From contig MHMT01000019.1 in the NCBI GenBank assembly GCA_001819435.1, positions 1 to 36,885 of the forward strand: a stretch of DNA of 36,885 bases, given 5' to 3'. The DNA is from Candidatus Portnoybacteria bacterium RBG_13_40_8 (GTDB lineage: Bacteria > Patescibacteriota > Minisyncoccia > RBG-13-40-8-A). Each line of letters starts with the position of its first letter. The stretch's first letter is position 1. This document shows, in pieces, positions 8,896 to 17,205 of this stretch. Under the pieces are notes generated by a model. The model was given only the letters and a program-made list of their open reading frames with translations, did not search any database and was not told where the DNA came from. A program made the position numbers and the translations under genes.

Positions 8896-9450
8896 ATGAA
8901 TTTTTTATACGTTATAATCGGTTTAATAGTTCTAATAATTTTTTGGGCAATTGCTGTTTTTAATTCCTTAATCAGATTAAAAAATCGAACCGACGAAGCC
9001 GAATCGGATATCGATGTTCAATTAAAAAGGAGACACGATTTAATTCCTAATTTAGTTGAAACAGTAAAAGGCTATGCCAAGCACGAGAGAGAGGCATTTG
9101 AAAGCGTGACTCAAGCCCGGGCTAGAGCAATGGGCGCTCAGGGGATGAAAGAGAAGGCCCAAGCAGAAAATGCTTTAACCAATACCTTAAAAACTCTTTT
9201 TGCCGTAGCCGAAGCATATCCCGATTTGAAGGCAAACGCGAACTTTTTAGAGCTGCAAAGAGAACTTTCCGATACCGAAAATAAGGTTCAGGCATCCCGA
9301 AGATTCTATAATGGCAATGTCCGAGATTTGAATATCAGAATTGAAACATTTCCCTCAAGAGTTATTGCCGGAATGCTTGGTTTTAAGAAGCGAGAATTTT
9401 TCGAGGTGGAAGTGCCGGCCGAAAGAGAAGTTCCAGAAGTGAAGTTTTAA
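8896..9450 (+). CDS. lemA: LemA family protein
   Basis: A 184-residue protein with one N-terminal membrane helix (about residues 2-24), then the LemA helical-bundle motif RTDEAESDIDVQLKRRHDLIPNLVETVKGYAKHERE. The family is widely paired with the membrane protease HtpX, as here, with htpX the next gene. The molecular role is not well defined. A strong hairpin terminator (9470-9502) separates the two, so htpX has its own promoter. The 46-bp gap before it has a TATACT at about 8870. Confidence 0.92.
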   Translation: MNFLYVIIGLIVLIIFWAIAVFNSLIRLKNRTDEAESDIDVQLKRRHDLIPNLVETVKGYAKHEREAFESVTQARARAMGAQGMKEKAQAENALTNTLKTLFAVAEAYPDLKANANFLELQRELSDTENKVQASRRFYNGNVRDLNIRIETFPSRVIAGMLGFKKREFFEVEVPAEREVPEVKF

Positions 9451-9469
9451 TGATTTGATTGATATTTGG

Positions 9470-9502
9470 AAAGCCCCGACCTTGCGTCGGGGCTTTATTT
9501 TT
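9470..9502 (+). terminator. Terminator after lemA
   Basis: AAAGCCCCGAC and GTCGGGGCTTT pair perfectly over 11 bp with a 5-nt loop, followed by ATTTTTAT. Confidence 0.9.
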
Positions 9503-9528
9503 ATCGATAAATTTGATATAGTATTTTT

Positions 9529-10416
9529 ATGACTATTTATACCCACATCGATTCAAATATTCGCCGAACCTGGATTCTTTTTTCCTTGTTTTTTATTATT
9601 CTTATCGGCTTGGGCTGGTTTTTGAGTTATTATTTTGATAACCAGGGTATTTTATTTTTTGCCGCGGGATTTAGTATTTTTATGAGCTTTATCAGTTATT
9701 GGTATTCGGATAAAATTGTCTTGGCAATATCCCGCGCTAAACCATTGGTTCACGACGAGAATCCCGAACTTTATCATATTGTAGAAAATCTTTGCATAAC
9801 TGCCGGCTTGCCCATGCCCAGAATTTACATCATTAATGACCCAGCGCCGAACGCCTTTGCCACTGGCAGGAATCCGAAAAATGCGGTCATTGCCGTAACC
9901 GATGGACTTTTACAAATTACCGACCGTTCGGAACTGGAGGGCGTGATTGCTCACGAGTTAAGTCATATCGGCAATCATGATATTTTGCTGCAAACAGTGG
10001 TGGTTGTTTTGGTCGGAGCGATTACAATGATTGCCGATGTATTTATAAGGGGCAGATTTTTGGGAAGAAAAAGCAACAGAGAAGGCAACGGACAAGCAGG
10101 GGCAATTTTAATGATTATCGGCTTAGTTTTTCTGATTCTATCCCCATTGTTTGCCAAGCTGATTCAATTGGCCATTTCTCGAAAAAGAGAATATTTGGCC
10201 GATGTTTCGGGCGCGCTTTTGACCAGATATCCCGAGGGTTTGGCCAGTGCGTTGGAAAAAATTTCACGAAGTCCTTTATCTTTAAGATTTGCCAATCAGG
10301 CTACCGCTCATTTATATATTGCCAATCCCTTTAAGGGCAAAAAATTAACTAATTTATTTTCTACTCATCCGCCAATTGAGGAGAGAATAAAAAGATTAAG
10401 AGAAACACGCATATGA
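9529..10416 (+). CDS. htpX: HtpX-like membrane zinc metalloprotease (M48)
   Basis: A 295-residue M48 peptidase involved in membrane protein quality control. Two N-terminal helices (about 14-35 and 40-58) are followed by the zinc site HELSH (142-146) with the third ligand in REYLADVSGA (E221). Two more helices lie at about 157-172 and 190-216. TATAGT ends 6 nt before the ATG, so the mRNA is probably leaderless. Its stop overlaps the start of the next gene by 4 bp, indicating co-translation. Neighbouring lemA is the usual partner. Confidence 0.95.
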   Translation: MTIYTHIDSNIRRTWILFSLFFIILIGLGWFLSYYFDNQGILFFAAGFSIFMSFISYWYSDKIVLAISRAKPLVHDENPELYHIVENLCITAGLPMPRIYIINDPAPNAFATGRNPKNAVIAVTDGLLQITDRSELEGVIAHELSHIGNHDILLQTVVVVLVGAITMIADVFIRGRFLGRKSNREGNGQAGAILMIIGLVFLILSPLFAKLIQLAISRKREYLADVSGALLTRYPEGLASALEKISRSPLSLRFANQATAHLYIANPFKGKKLTNLFSTHPPIEERIKRLRETRI

Positions 10417-10688
10417 ATATTTTAGAAATGTTATTCGGCGGTAATACCGGTAAGCGGATTTATCGCAAAGAGTTTGAGCAAGCCATAACGGTCCTGCCCA
10501 ATATTTCTGACAAGGAAAGAGAATATCTGAGGGGAGTTTTTGGTAACGCCGTCAAGGATGGTATAACCGAGATAGAATTAAAAAAGGTGATTTTTGGACT
10601 TCAACACAACGCTGGCGACAATTTAGACGCTATTGAAGTGGAAAGCGTTAAAAGAAAATTATTTGGAGAATTGGAAGATAGTAGATAA
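10413..10688 (+). CDS. Small conserved-looking hypothetical protein after htpX
   Basis: A 91-residue predicted soluble helical protein, MNILEMLFGGNTGKRIYRKEF... ending KLFGELEDSR. It overlaps the htpX stop by 4 bp, so it is translationally coupled to htpX. No membrane helix, cysteines or catalytic motif is visible. I do not recognise a family. A role linked to HtpX is only an inference from coupling. Confidence 0.7.
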   Translation: MNILEMLFGGNTGKRIYRKEFEQAITVLPNISDKEREYLRGVFGNAVKDGITEIELKKVIFGLQHNAGDNLDAIEVESVKRKLFGELEDSR

Positions 10689-10693
10689 AAAGA

Positions 10694-10778
10694 GGAGAGG
10701 TGCCAGAGTGGTCCAATGGAACGGCCTGGAGTGCCGTGCCCCGTAAGGGGCTCGCGGGTTCGAATCCCGCCCTCTCCG
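10694..10778 (+). tRNA. tRNA-Ser (anticodon GGA)
   Basis: Acceptor GGAGAGG pairs with CCTCTCC, discriminator G. The anticodon arm is ACGGC-CTGGAGT-GCCGT, giving GGA. The variable arm GCCCCGTAAGGGGC is long, as expected for class II, and the T arm is GCGGG-TTCGAAT-CCCGC. CCA is not encoded. It begins 5 bp after the preceding gene. Confidence 0.95.
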
Positions 10779-10780
10779 AA

Positions 10781-10849
10781 ACGTAATAAATTTGTAAAGC
10801 AAATTTAAACGTTTCTGGGACGTTTAATTTCTAAAAGAAATTATTACGT
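10781..10849. repeat. AT-rich nested palindrome after tRNA-Ser
   Basis: Ends ACGTAATAA and TTATTACGT (10781-10789, 10841-10849) enclose shorter inverted arms such as AAATTTAAACGT / ACGTTTAATTT. It fills nearly the whole gap before the next gene and could serve as a processing or termination structure, but there is no T run. Confidence 0.55.
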
Positions 10850-10860
10850 CCCGCTAAAGC

Positions 10861-11463
10861 ATGATTTATCTTTATAAAATTTTAAGAATTACCGCCTGGC
10901 TATTGGTGATAGCTACGGTTTTATCTTTATTCTCGGGATATTTGTCCATAAAATATTTTTCATCCAAAGGAATCGACTATAGAAATCTTCACGTTTCTAT
11001 CGTTCCCTGGATTTTTATTCCTTTATTTTATATCCATTCGGCGATTGGGTTTTTGAATTTGCTGACAAGTCATAAATCAACGAATAAAAAATCAGTGAAA
11101 ATATTCGTTGAGATTGTCTGGGCAACTGTTTTTATTCTTTTGATTCTGGTTATTGTCGCCAAGCCGTCGGCAGCGATAACGCCAAACAACAACAATTCTT
11201 CGGGCTCAGGCAACTTTTCTTTGACTATTGAAGAGATAGCAAAACATAATTCAACAAGCGATTGTTGGTTGATTATCAATAATAGGGTTTATGATTTAAC
11301 AAGTTATTTGAGAGCTCATCCGAGCGGGGTTTACACAATAAGTCCTTATTGCGGTAAAGACGGCTCCCGGGGTTTTGCTACAAAAGATATCGGGACAAGT
11401 CATTCAGCAACAGCAAATAATCTTTTGAATTCTTTTTATATCGGCGATGTTGCGAAAGACTGA
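10861..11463 (+). CDS. Membrane protein with C-terminal cytochrome b5-like heme domain
   Basis: A 200-residue protein. Three hydrophobic helices (about 8-30, 46-69, 82-100) are followed by a Ser/Asn/Gly-rich linker (107-119) and a cytochrome b5 domain, LTIEEIAKHNSTSDCWLIINNRVYDLTSYL. Likely axial heme ligands are H153 (in AHPSG) and H181 (in SHSATA). H44 and H59 in the membrane part could bind a second heme; that is speculative. The domain would face outside or inside depending on topology. It suggests some electron transfer in an organism otherwise expected to have reduced respiration. The gene starts at ATG 10861 with no clear ribosome site. Confidence 0.8.
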   Translation: MIYLYKILRITAWLLVIATVLSLFSGYLSIKYFSSKGIDYRNLHVSIVPWIFIPLFYIHSAIGFLNLLTSHKSTNKKSVKIFVEIVWATVFILLILVIVAKPSAAITPNNNNSSGSGNFSLTIEEIAKHNSTSDCWLIINNRVYDLTSYLRAHPSGVYTISPYCGKDGSRGFATKDIGTSHSATANNLLNSFYIGDVAKD

Positions 11464-11483
11464 GTATCATCATTTTGGATTTT

Positions 11484-12149
11484 ATGCAAAGCAAATATTT
11501 TCTTTATATCGCTATAGCGTTTGTGATGGTTTTAATGATTTCAAACACTGTGGCGACAAAAATTTTTCATCTTGGTCCCTTTGCTTTTGATGGGGGAATA
11601 CTGATTTTCCCTGTAAGTTATATTTTTGGCGATATTTTGACCGAAGTTTACGGCTATCGGGCATCGCGAAAAATTATCTGGACCGGTTTTTTTGCCATAA
11701 TCATAATGTCGGTTTTTTATTTTTTGGTCCAGCTTTTGCCACCGGCACCATTCTGGCAAAATCAGAGAGCTTATGAAGTTATACTCGGTTTAGTCCCAAG
11801 AATTGTTTTGGGTTCAATTGTCGGATATTTTGCCGGAGAATTTTCCAACTCTTTTGTCTTGTCGAAATTAAAAATTTTCACCAAAGGAAAATACCTTTGG
11901 ACAAGAACAATTTCTTCAACTATTGTCGGCGAGGCCGTGGATACGATTTTATTTCTTTTATTCGCCTTTGGCGGGATAATTCCCTGGAAAGATTTGATGC
12001 TTATGTTTGTGGTTGGATATATCGGCAAAGTTTTAATTGAAGTTGCTTTTACGCCAATAACTTATTATGTTGTTCGAAAATTGAAGAAATTGGAAAACGT
12101 TGATATTTTTGATTACGGCGTAAATTACAATCCTTTTAAAATAAATTAA
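11484..12149 (+). CDS. Queuosine-precursor transporter (YhhQ/VUT family)
   Basis: A 221-residue multi-helix protein of the VUT_1/YhhQ family: MISNTVATKIFHLGPFAFDGGILIFPVSYIFGDILTEVYGY near the N terminus is the family signature. It imports precursors of queuosine. A tgt gene at 18464 in the same window could use the imported base, which supports the role. I prefer the ATG at 11484 to the TTG three codons upstream. It follows the cytochrome b5-like gene by about 20 bp. Confidence 0.85.
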   Translation: MQSKYFLYIAIAFVMVLMISNTVATKIFHLGPFAFDGGILIFPVSYIFGDILTEVYGYRASRKIIWTGFFAIIIMSVFYFLVQLLPPAPFWQNQRAYEVILGLVPRIVLGSIVGYFAGEFSNSFVLSKLKIFTKGKYLWTRTISSTIVGEAVDTILFLLFAFGGIIPWKDLMLMFVVGYIGKVLIEVAFTPITYYVVRKLKKLENVDIFDYGVNYNPFKIN

Positions 12150-12172
12150 ATACCTTTTAAAGGAGGTGAAAA

Positions 12173-12388
12173 ATGTCTCTTAATCATGTTCCGAGAGACA
12201 AAAACGGGGTGCCGTTAGAGCACGACCAAATTGTATATTTTGACGACCGCGAAACTCAATCGGTTATTTGTGGGACAATTCTTCAACCCGGAACGGAGAG
12301 ATCAACCATTCGATATGCCGAAGGAAAAATCAAGCAGATAAACAACAATTTGATTGAAGTCAAAGCGGAACCTCAAGAGCTTGTTTGA
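12173..12388 (+). CDS. Small hypothetical protein with strong ribosome binding site
   Basis: A 71-residue soluble protein, MSLNHVPRDKNGVPLEHDQIVYF..., probably all-beta (short beta-rich, no Cys). I do not recognise a family. The start is set by AAAGGAGGTG 5 nt upstream, a near-perfect Shine-Dalgarno. The bases just before it (CCTTTTAAAGG) can pair with that site and might mask it. The stop codon lies inside a 13-bp terminator hairpin. It follows the transporter gene by 23 bp. Confidence 0.7.
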   Translation: MSLNHVPRDKNGVPLEHDQIVYFDDRETQSVICGTILQPGTERSTIRYAEGKIKQINNNLIEVKAEPQELV

Positions 12389-12412
12389 AAACCAAACAAG
12401 CTCTTATTTTTT
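12375..12412 (+). terminator. Terminator overlapping the stop of the 12173 gene
   Basis: AAGAGCTTGTTTG and CAAACAAGCTCTT pair over 13 bp, with a 5-nt loop and a following ATTTTTT. The TGA stop is within the left arm and loop. Confidence 0.92.
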
Positions 12413-12439
12413 GACAGAATTATTTTTAGAGATTATGAT
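12411..12439 (+). promoter_or_regulatory. Promoter of the C39-like peptidase gene
   Basis: TTGACA (12411-12416), exact 17-bp spacer, TATGAT (12434-12439), with a TATAAT one base further on. It begins at the end of the preceding terminator's T run. Confidence 0.75.
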
Positions 12440-12485
12440 TATAATTTGCTCTTTAGAAAATAAGATTTTTAAAAAGGAGAGGAAG

Positions 12486-12905
12486 GTGAATGAAAACAAG
12501 ACAAGCGTAGACTGTTTTTTTGAACAGTTGGGTTCGAGTTGCGGAGTTTGTGCCACAAATGTCCTGTTGAAGATGTGGGGCTTGCCGGGAGTTATTTTTT
12601 CGTTTCATCCCATCAAGGGTGTTTCTCCCAAAAAAATTCTTTGGATACTGCGTAGACAGGGTCTTGATGCAAAATCAAAAAGAATCAGTATCCGTAATCT
12701 CAAACCGCGGTCACTACTTTATTATCCGTTCCCAAACGATCACTATGTCGTTGTCAAGAAAATAGCAGACGGTAAGGCCCTTGTTTACGACAGCGAAAAG
12801 AAAGGACCTTATTGGCTTTACTTGTCCGTGCTTAAAAAGAAATGGTACGGACAGAAATCAGACGGATGGGTCATCGAGACCAGAAAAGGAAACTCAAAAA
12901 AGTAA
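12486..12905 (+). CDS. Peptidase C39-like cysteine protease domain protein
   Basis: A 139-residue single-domain protein with a C39-type papain-fold layout: Q14 and C19 in EQLGSSCGVCATNVLLKMWG, H86 in NDHYVVVKK, and D102 in VYDSE. C39 domains cut leader peptides after double glycine, but here there is no ABC transporter part and no signal peptide, so the substrate is unknown. The in-frame start is GTG at 12486 with AAGGAGAGGAAG upstream; the adjacent ATG is out of frame and reaches a stop after a few codons. It has its own promoter and terminator, so it is a single-gene unit. Confidence 0.7.
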   Translation: MNENKTSVDCFFEQLGSSCGVCATNVLLKMWGLPGVIFSFHPIKGVSPKKILWILRRQGLDAKSKRISIRNLKPRSLLYYPFPNDHYVVVKKIADGKALVYDSEKKGPYWLYLSVLKKKWYGQKSDGWVIETRKGNSKK

Positions 12906-12925
12906 ATTACGCTCAAAACCCACTT

Positions 12926-12955
12926 GGCGAGGGCTTCCAGCCCTCGCCTTTTTAT
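12926..12955 (+). terminator. Strong terminator after the C39-like gene
   Basis: GGCGAGGGCT/AGCCCTCGCC, 10 bp, with a TCC loop and TTTTTATTT tail. Confidence 0.93.
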
Positions 12956-12984
12956 TTGACGCACATTTAATTATTTACTAAAAT
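12956..12984 (+). promoter_or_regulatory. Promoter of the 13041 gene
   Basis: TTGACG (12956-12961), 17-bp spacer, TAAAAT (12979-12984). It begins within the tail of the previous terminator. Confidence 0.7.
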
Positions 12985-13040
12985 AGAATCTGCTCTTAAA
13001 TTTAAAAAAGCCCGCCAGAAGGCGAGGCAAGGAGGGAAAA

Positions 13041-14024
13041 ATGAAAGGATTAAGCTCCGAAAAAATCCCGGAATTAGCAGCCAAAGACGTAAGAATCGTT
13101 AAAAAAGAAGCCAGAATTATTTTTAGGATCTCGCCGGACGAAAGATTGATAGAAACCATAGAAAACAAAAATCCGCGCCTTGATTTGATTGCGATAGTTG
13201 GCCCTACCTGGGAATTTAACAGGGGATGGAAAGAAGTCCTTTTGGCAGAAATCGGAATCAGTAGAACCAGACCATATCATGAGGCACGTGGATTAAATAG
13301 AAAAAATGAGGAGTCAAATATTCCTAAGCGCAGAAAATGGTTTTTCCTTTCACCTCATCAATATCAGTTGATAGCTCCAATGATATTTAAAAAGATAGAG
13401 GGTCTGGCATATGAAAGAGTTTGCTTATGGGAAAAGGGACCGTTTTCTACTGACCCCTTTAAGCTTCCCTCTATTCGACACTACTGGCTACGTAGCGCAA
13501 AGACTTTATATGTAAACGATTATTGGATGTCAAGAATAAGCGGAGCAAGATTCACCGTTTCCTTAAGAGATGTGTTTATTATCAGAGACATTTGTTGGGC
13601 AGAAGCGAATCTTAATAGGTATCTAAGGAAAGTGCTTAGGGGGTTGGTGAATTTTATTGATCTTCGGCTTAACTGGTACAAATTTTCCTATAAGGGAAGG
13701 AGGCCGTTTAGAACCTTAGATGGGACAAAACAGGTAGAAGAAAGATTAAAAAGTCGTTTTTTCACAAAACATCCTCATCTTTTGTGGGAGGTAATTCGTC
13801 GCCTAAAAGAAGAGAAAGAAAACAAGTATTGGTTGCATCTTGCAGAAATGATCGCCTGGACAATAAGAGAACCGGAAGAGAGAAAAATGGCTTTTATGGC
13901 AGTCAGTCATCCTTATTTGTCCCATCCCAGAACCAGATTGGGTGATATCCAATTATTGGTGACCACCGAAATCAGCAAAAAGAAGGGTTACATTGTTTTT
14001 GAGGTTTTTCCGAGAAAAAAATAG
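13041..14024 (+). CDS. Hypothetical protein, 327 aa, own promoter and strong RBS
   Basis: A soluble, rather basic and tryptophan-rich protein with no membrane segment or cysteine cluster. I do not recognise a family. It starts MKGLSSEKIPELAAKDVRIV behind AAGGAGGGAAAA. The C-terminal third is helical and charged (RRLKEEKENKYWLHLAEMIAWTIREPEERK). It converges on the gene at 14037-15200 and shares a bidirectional terminator with it. Both have strong ribosome sites unlike most core genes here, suggesting a shared origin. No function is proposed. Confidence 0.7.
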   Translation: MKGLSSEKIPELAAKDVRIVKKEARIIFRISPDERLIETIENKNPRLDLIAIVGPTWEFNRGWKEVLLAEIGISRTRPYHEARGLNRKNEESNIPKRRKWFFLSPHQYQLIAPMIFKKIEGLAYERVCLWEKGPFSTDPFKLPSIRHYWLRSAKTLYVNDYWMSRISGARFTVSLRDVFIIRDICWAEANLNRYLRKVLRGLVNFIDLRLNWYKFSYKGRRPFRTLDGTKQVEERLKSRFFTKHPHLLWEVIRRLKEEKENKYWLHLAEMIAWTIREPEERKMAFMAVSHPYLSHPRTRLGDIQLLVTTEISKKKGYIVFEVFPRKK

Positions 14025-14055
14025 GCGCCACTCAAGTTATGACTTGATGGCGCCT
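14023..14055. terminator. Bidirectional terminator between convergent genes
   Basis: AGGCGCCA(C)TCAAG pairs with CTTGATGGCGCCT. It is flanked by an A-rich run on the left and by CTGTTTTTG on the right, so it can serve both strands. It overlaps the stop of the plus-strand gene. Confidence 0.85.
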
Positions 14056-15200
14056 CTGTTTTTGTCTTTGCGTATCTTGTGCGTCGGGCCCAGTTCAATC
14101 CAATCAATGCCCAATAATCTCGGAGTGGGATAAGAAATTCTTTTTATCCTGATTAACCAACCGTCGGTATAGTATGGATTTGCCGGGATGCACCATTTAC
14201 AGAATTTTTCAATTGGGCAGAATTCACAGGGATTTTTGCGGTTTCTCGTCCAGAGACCGGGATTGGCTTTCAGTTTTTCGGGCGTGAAAAATTCATGACC
14301 CGTTTTTAGCGAAGAAGTTTGTAAGTGTTCTGCGCAGAGTGTCCGGCTAAGTACCCAGAGAGCGGGATTAATGACCATGTGGGAAATTTGATTTTTCTCC
14401 AAGAATTTCTGCGACCAAATCGCGATTTGATTGGGAATCGTTTCCCAGATTCGCACGGCGGTTTTCCCCTTTAGTTCTTGGGAATGTTTTTCTTTTTTTG
14501 GCTCAAATTTTTGAGCCCAGCCGCGCATATCGATTATTTCGTTCTGCCAAAGTATGCGCATGGCATGAAAATCAACCGGAATCGGGGTGGGAAAAGCGGG
14601 AATTAATTCTTTTTCTTGAAGCCAGATTATCAGAAGAGAAAATATTTTTCGGCGCATTCCTTTAAATCCGATTTTCGTTCTTTTGTGGTCGATTCTGCGG
14701 AATGCTTCTTCGAATTCGGGAATTCCCCAAAAAACATTGCGAATATCAGCCCCCCACCAAGTGTTCAAAATGGTAGAGTTTTCGTGCCAATGTTTGGCAT
14801 GCTGTTCCATCTTATAGCCGAGGGATCCGCCGCCCAATTTTCCGATGCCGCCGTTTTCAAGAATTTCGGACGTAACTGTTTTGAAGCATTCTTCAATGTA
14901 TTTCGGCGAAAGGGTTTCGGCTACGGTTTTGGGGTTAAACAATCCGGGGAACTTGGTCCATAAGGCACATAGCCATTTGAACGGGTCTTCGCTTATTTGG
15001 CCGCCTCTCATCGGTAATGCGGCATAGAAAAGGAAATTGGCTTTTTCGCAATGATTAAGATGTTCCCATCCGCTCGGCACCCAGAGATCTTGAGGTAAAA
15101 CAACGTCTCTGAATATTCCTGATTTGCTTCTCCACATAGAATCAAGGATTTTAAAAACCCGCAATGCGATTTCTTTGTTAAACGCAACTCGCTTTTCCAT
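14037..15200 (-). CDS. Hypothetical protein with C-terminal four-cysteine cluster
   Basis: A 387-residue protein. The C-terminal region has CEFCPIEKFCKWC (C-x2-C-x5-C-x2-C), a metal or iron-sulfur site. Upstream, FPTPIPVDFHAMRILW recalls the helix-hairpin-helix/PVD region of HhH-GPD DNA glycosylases, whose Fe-S members carry C-x6-C-x2-C-x5-C; the spacing here differs. The link to glycosylases is therefore only a suggestion. Start ATG 15200 has GGAGGTGA upstream. The promoter is TTGACA-17-TAAGAT on the minus strand. It converges with 13041-14024. Confidence 0.6.
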   Translation of the reverse strand: MEKRVAFNKEIALRVFKILDSMWRSKSGIFRDVVLPQDLWVPSGWEHLNHCEKANFLFYAALPMRGGQISEDPFKWLCALWTKFPGLFNPKTVAETLSPKYIEECFKTVTSEILENGGIGKLGGGSLGYKMEQHAKHWHENSTILNTWWGADIRNVFWGIPEFEEAFRRIDHKRTKIGFKGMRRKIFSLLIIWLQEKELIPAFPTPIPVDFHAMRILWQNEIIDMRGWAQKFEPKKEKHSQELKGKTAVRIWETIPNQIAIWSQKFLEKNQISHMVINPALWVLSRTLCAEHLQTSSLKTGHEFFTPEKLKANPGLWTRNRKNPCEFCPIEKFCKWCIPANPYYTDGWLIRIKRISYPTPRLLGIDWIELGPTHKIRKDKNRGAIKS

Positions 15201-15249
15201 TTTTCACCTCCTTTCGTTTATTTTAATTTAGAGAGCAAGGATTATATCT

Positions 15250-15278
15250 TAGTCCTAATTAACAAAATTGTCAAAGTT
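15250..15278 (-). promoter_or_regulatory. Promoter of the four-cysteine protein gene
   Basis: On the minus strand TTGACA is followed by a 17-bp spacer and TAAGAT, with TATAAT overlapping downstream. It reads into the AGGAGGTG ribosome site about 30 nt further on. Confidence 0.65.
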
Positions 15279-15282
15279 TTTC

Positions 15283-15318
15283 CTTTACATTCTCCTTAAA
15301 TTTTATTAGAATTATCTC
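15283..15318 (+). promoter_or_regulatory. dnaG promoter, predicted leaderless
   Basis: TTTACA, 17-bp spacer, TAGAAT, then only TATCTC before the dnaG ATG. The start site would coincide with the start codon. Confidence 0.6.
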
Positions 15319-17070
15319 ATGACTCCGATTGATGAAATTAAAAACCGATTGGATATTGTTGAAGTTATTCAAGATTACGTGAAACTGAAAAAAGCCGGGA
15401 AGGATTATAAAGCCCTTTGCCCCTTTCATAAGGAAAAAAATCCTTCTTTTTTTGTGTCTCCGTCCAAACAAATCTGGCACTGTTTTTCCTGCAACATCGG
15501 AGGCGATATGTTTACTTTTGTCCAAAAAATCGAAGGGGTTGAATTTGCCGATGCTTTAAGAATTTTGGCTAAGAAAGCAGGCGTGGTTTTAAAAAGAGAA
15601 GATCCGCAATTGAAAAGTCAGAGAAATATCTTATATCAAATTTGCGAAGAAGCCACTGAATTTTTCCAAGAACAATTACAAAAGAATAAAGCGGTCCAAG
15701 ATTATTTAAAAAATAGGGGGTTAGAAAACAAAACGATTGAAGAATTTAAAATCGGTTATGCCATGGATTCATGGGACGCACTTTATAAACACTTAACCGA
15801 ATTGGGATACAAGGAAAGCGATATCGAAAAAGCCGGGTTTTTGGCGAAGAAAGAAACCTCAAATAAATATTACGACCGATTTCGCAATCGGATTATGTTT
15901 CCGATTTTTGATTTGAGCGGACAAGCAGCGGGCTTTTCTGGGAGAATATTCGGTAAAGAAGACGAGAAAAAGGCAAAATACGTAAATAGTCCCGATACCT
16001 TGATTTATAACAAAAGCAGAATTATTTATGGCCTGGATAAGGCGAAAATGGAAATTCGTCAGAAAAATCAATGTGTAATTGTTGAAGGCCAATTCGATTT
16101 GATAATGGCTCACCAGGCCGGAAGCAAAAACGCAATTGCTACTTCGGGGAGCGCCTTGACGATTGACCAGCTTCACATCCTTAAACGTTATGCCGAGAAT
16201 CTTGTTTTTTCTTTTGATGCCGATACCGGCGGAGAGTCAGCCACCAAAAGAGCCGTTGCCCCGGCCCAGCAATTGGAATTTAATGTGAGGGTGGCAATAT
16301 TACCAGTCGAGGATAAAGACCCGGCCGAAATTATTAAAAAAGATAAGAAAAAATGGGAAAATATTTTAGAAAATAGCAAGCCAATAATGGAATTTTATTT
16401 TGAAAATGCTTTTTCCAAATATCAGAATTTAACCGTCGATAATAAAAGAGAAATAGCTAAAGAGCTTTTATATCCGATTAAAAATATTACCAATGTGGTT
16501 GAGCAGGCTCATTGGCTTCAGGCTCTGGCTTCGAGATTAAAAATTGACGAAAGAAAATTGGTTGAGGCATTACAAAAAATTAAAGCCAGAGAAAGCGGAG
16601 AAGAAATTCCCTCAACTCCCGAAACGCGTCAAGTATCAAGAATTAAAAGCCTGGAAGAACATTTATTGGGCTTGGTTTTAAAATATTCTCAACATCTTGA
16701 CTTTGCGAAAGAAGAACTGAATCCGAATATTTTAATCATTCCGGAGGTCAAGAATGTTTTTGTAAAATTAAAGTCATTTAAGGAAAGTTTTGATTTAAAA
16801 AGTTTTCAGAAGGAGCTTTCTCCCGAAGAGGTTTATTTAACCAATTATTTGATTTTTAAAGTCGAATACTGCGAATTAGAAGAAAAAGAAGTTTTAGATG
16901 AAATAAGATGTGCTATAAAAGAAATAAAGATATATAATTTAAGAGATAAAATGAGTCAAGTTAGCTTAGACATCAAAGAAGCCGAGGAGAACAAAGACAA
17001 AGAAAAAATAGAAGACTTAAAGCGCAGATTTTATAAATTAACCGAAGAATTAAACGAAATAAATATATGA
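15319..17070 (+). CDS. dnaG: DNA primase
   Basis: Makes RNA primers for replication. The 583-residue protein has the N-terminal CHC2 zinc site (C34, H37, C55, C58) and the TOPRIM catalytic domain with VEGQFD (E256) and FDADTGG (D300, D302). A helical C-terminal part that would bind DnaB ends in a charged coiled region (about 540-583). The length is typical. The stop TGA overlaps the first base of the inverted-repeat element that fills the gap to rpoD, so dnaG and rpoD form the classical pair with a mobile-looking spacer. TGA being a stop here shows no UGA recoding. Confidence 0.97.
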   Translation: MTPIDEIKNRLDIVEVIQDYVKLKKAGKDYKALCPFHKEKNPSFFVSPSKQIWHCFSCNIGGDMFTFVQKIEGVEFADALRILAKKAGVVLKREDPQLKSQRNILYQICEEATEFFQEQLQKNKAVQDYLKNRGLENKTIEEFKIGYAMDSWDALYKHLTELGYKESDIEKAGFLAKKETSNKYYDRFRNRIMFPIFDLSGQAAGFSGRIFGKEDEKKAKYVNSPDTLIYNKSRIIYGLDKAKMEIRQKNQCVIVEGQFDLIMAHQAGSKNAIATSGSALTIDQLHILKRYAENLVFSFDADTGGESATKRAVAPAQQLEFNVRVAILPVEDKDPAEIIKKDKKKWENILENSKPIMEFYFENAFSKYQNLTVDNKREIAKELLYPIKNITNVVEQAHWLQALASRLKIDERKLVEALQKIKARESGEEIPSTPETRQVSRIKSLEEHLLGLVLKYSQHLDFAKEELNPNILIIPEVKNVFVKLKSFKESFDLKSFQKELSPEEVYLTNYLIFKVEYCELEEKEVLDEIRCAIKEIKIYNLRDKMSQVSLDIKEAEENKDKEKIEDLKRRFYKLTEELNEINI

Positions 17071-17205
17071 CCCCGTACTGAATTTTCGACTGTCCCGCAG
17101 CTGCGGGGCAAAAAAGCACGGGGCGAAATAAAGAATCAGATTATAATAATAAAGCATTAATCTAAGAATTTCGATATTTTAAATGTCGAAAATCTAGTAC
17201 GGGGT
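17070..17205. repeat. 136-bp inverted-repeat element exactly filling the dnaG-rpoD gap
   Basis: Ends ACCCCGTACT (17070-17079) and AGTACGGGGT (17196-17205) are perfect, and the inverted match extends to 21 bp with two mismatches (ATTTTCGAC/GTCGAAAAT). It starts on the last base of the dnaG stop and ends on the base before the rpoD ATG. Inside are a GC-rich hairpin (CCCGCAGCTGCGGG) and a plus-strand TATAAT near 17141, so it may provide the rpoD promoter. Confidence 0.75.
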
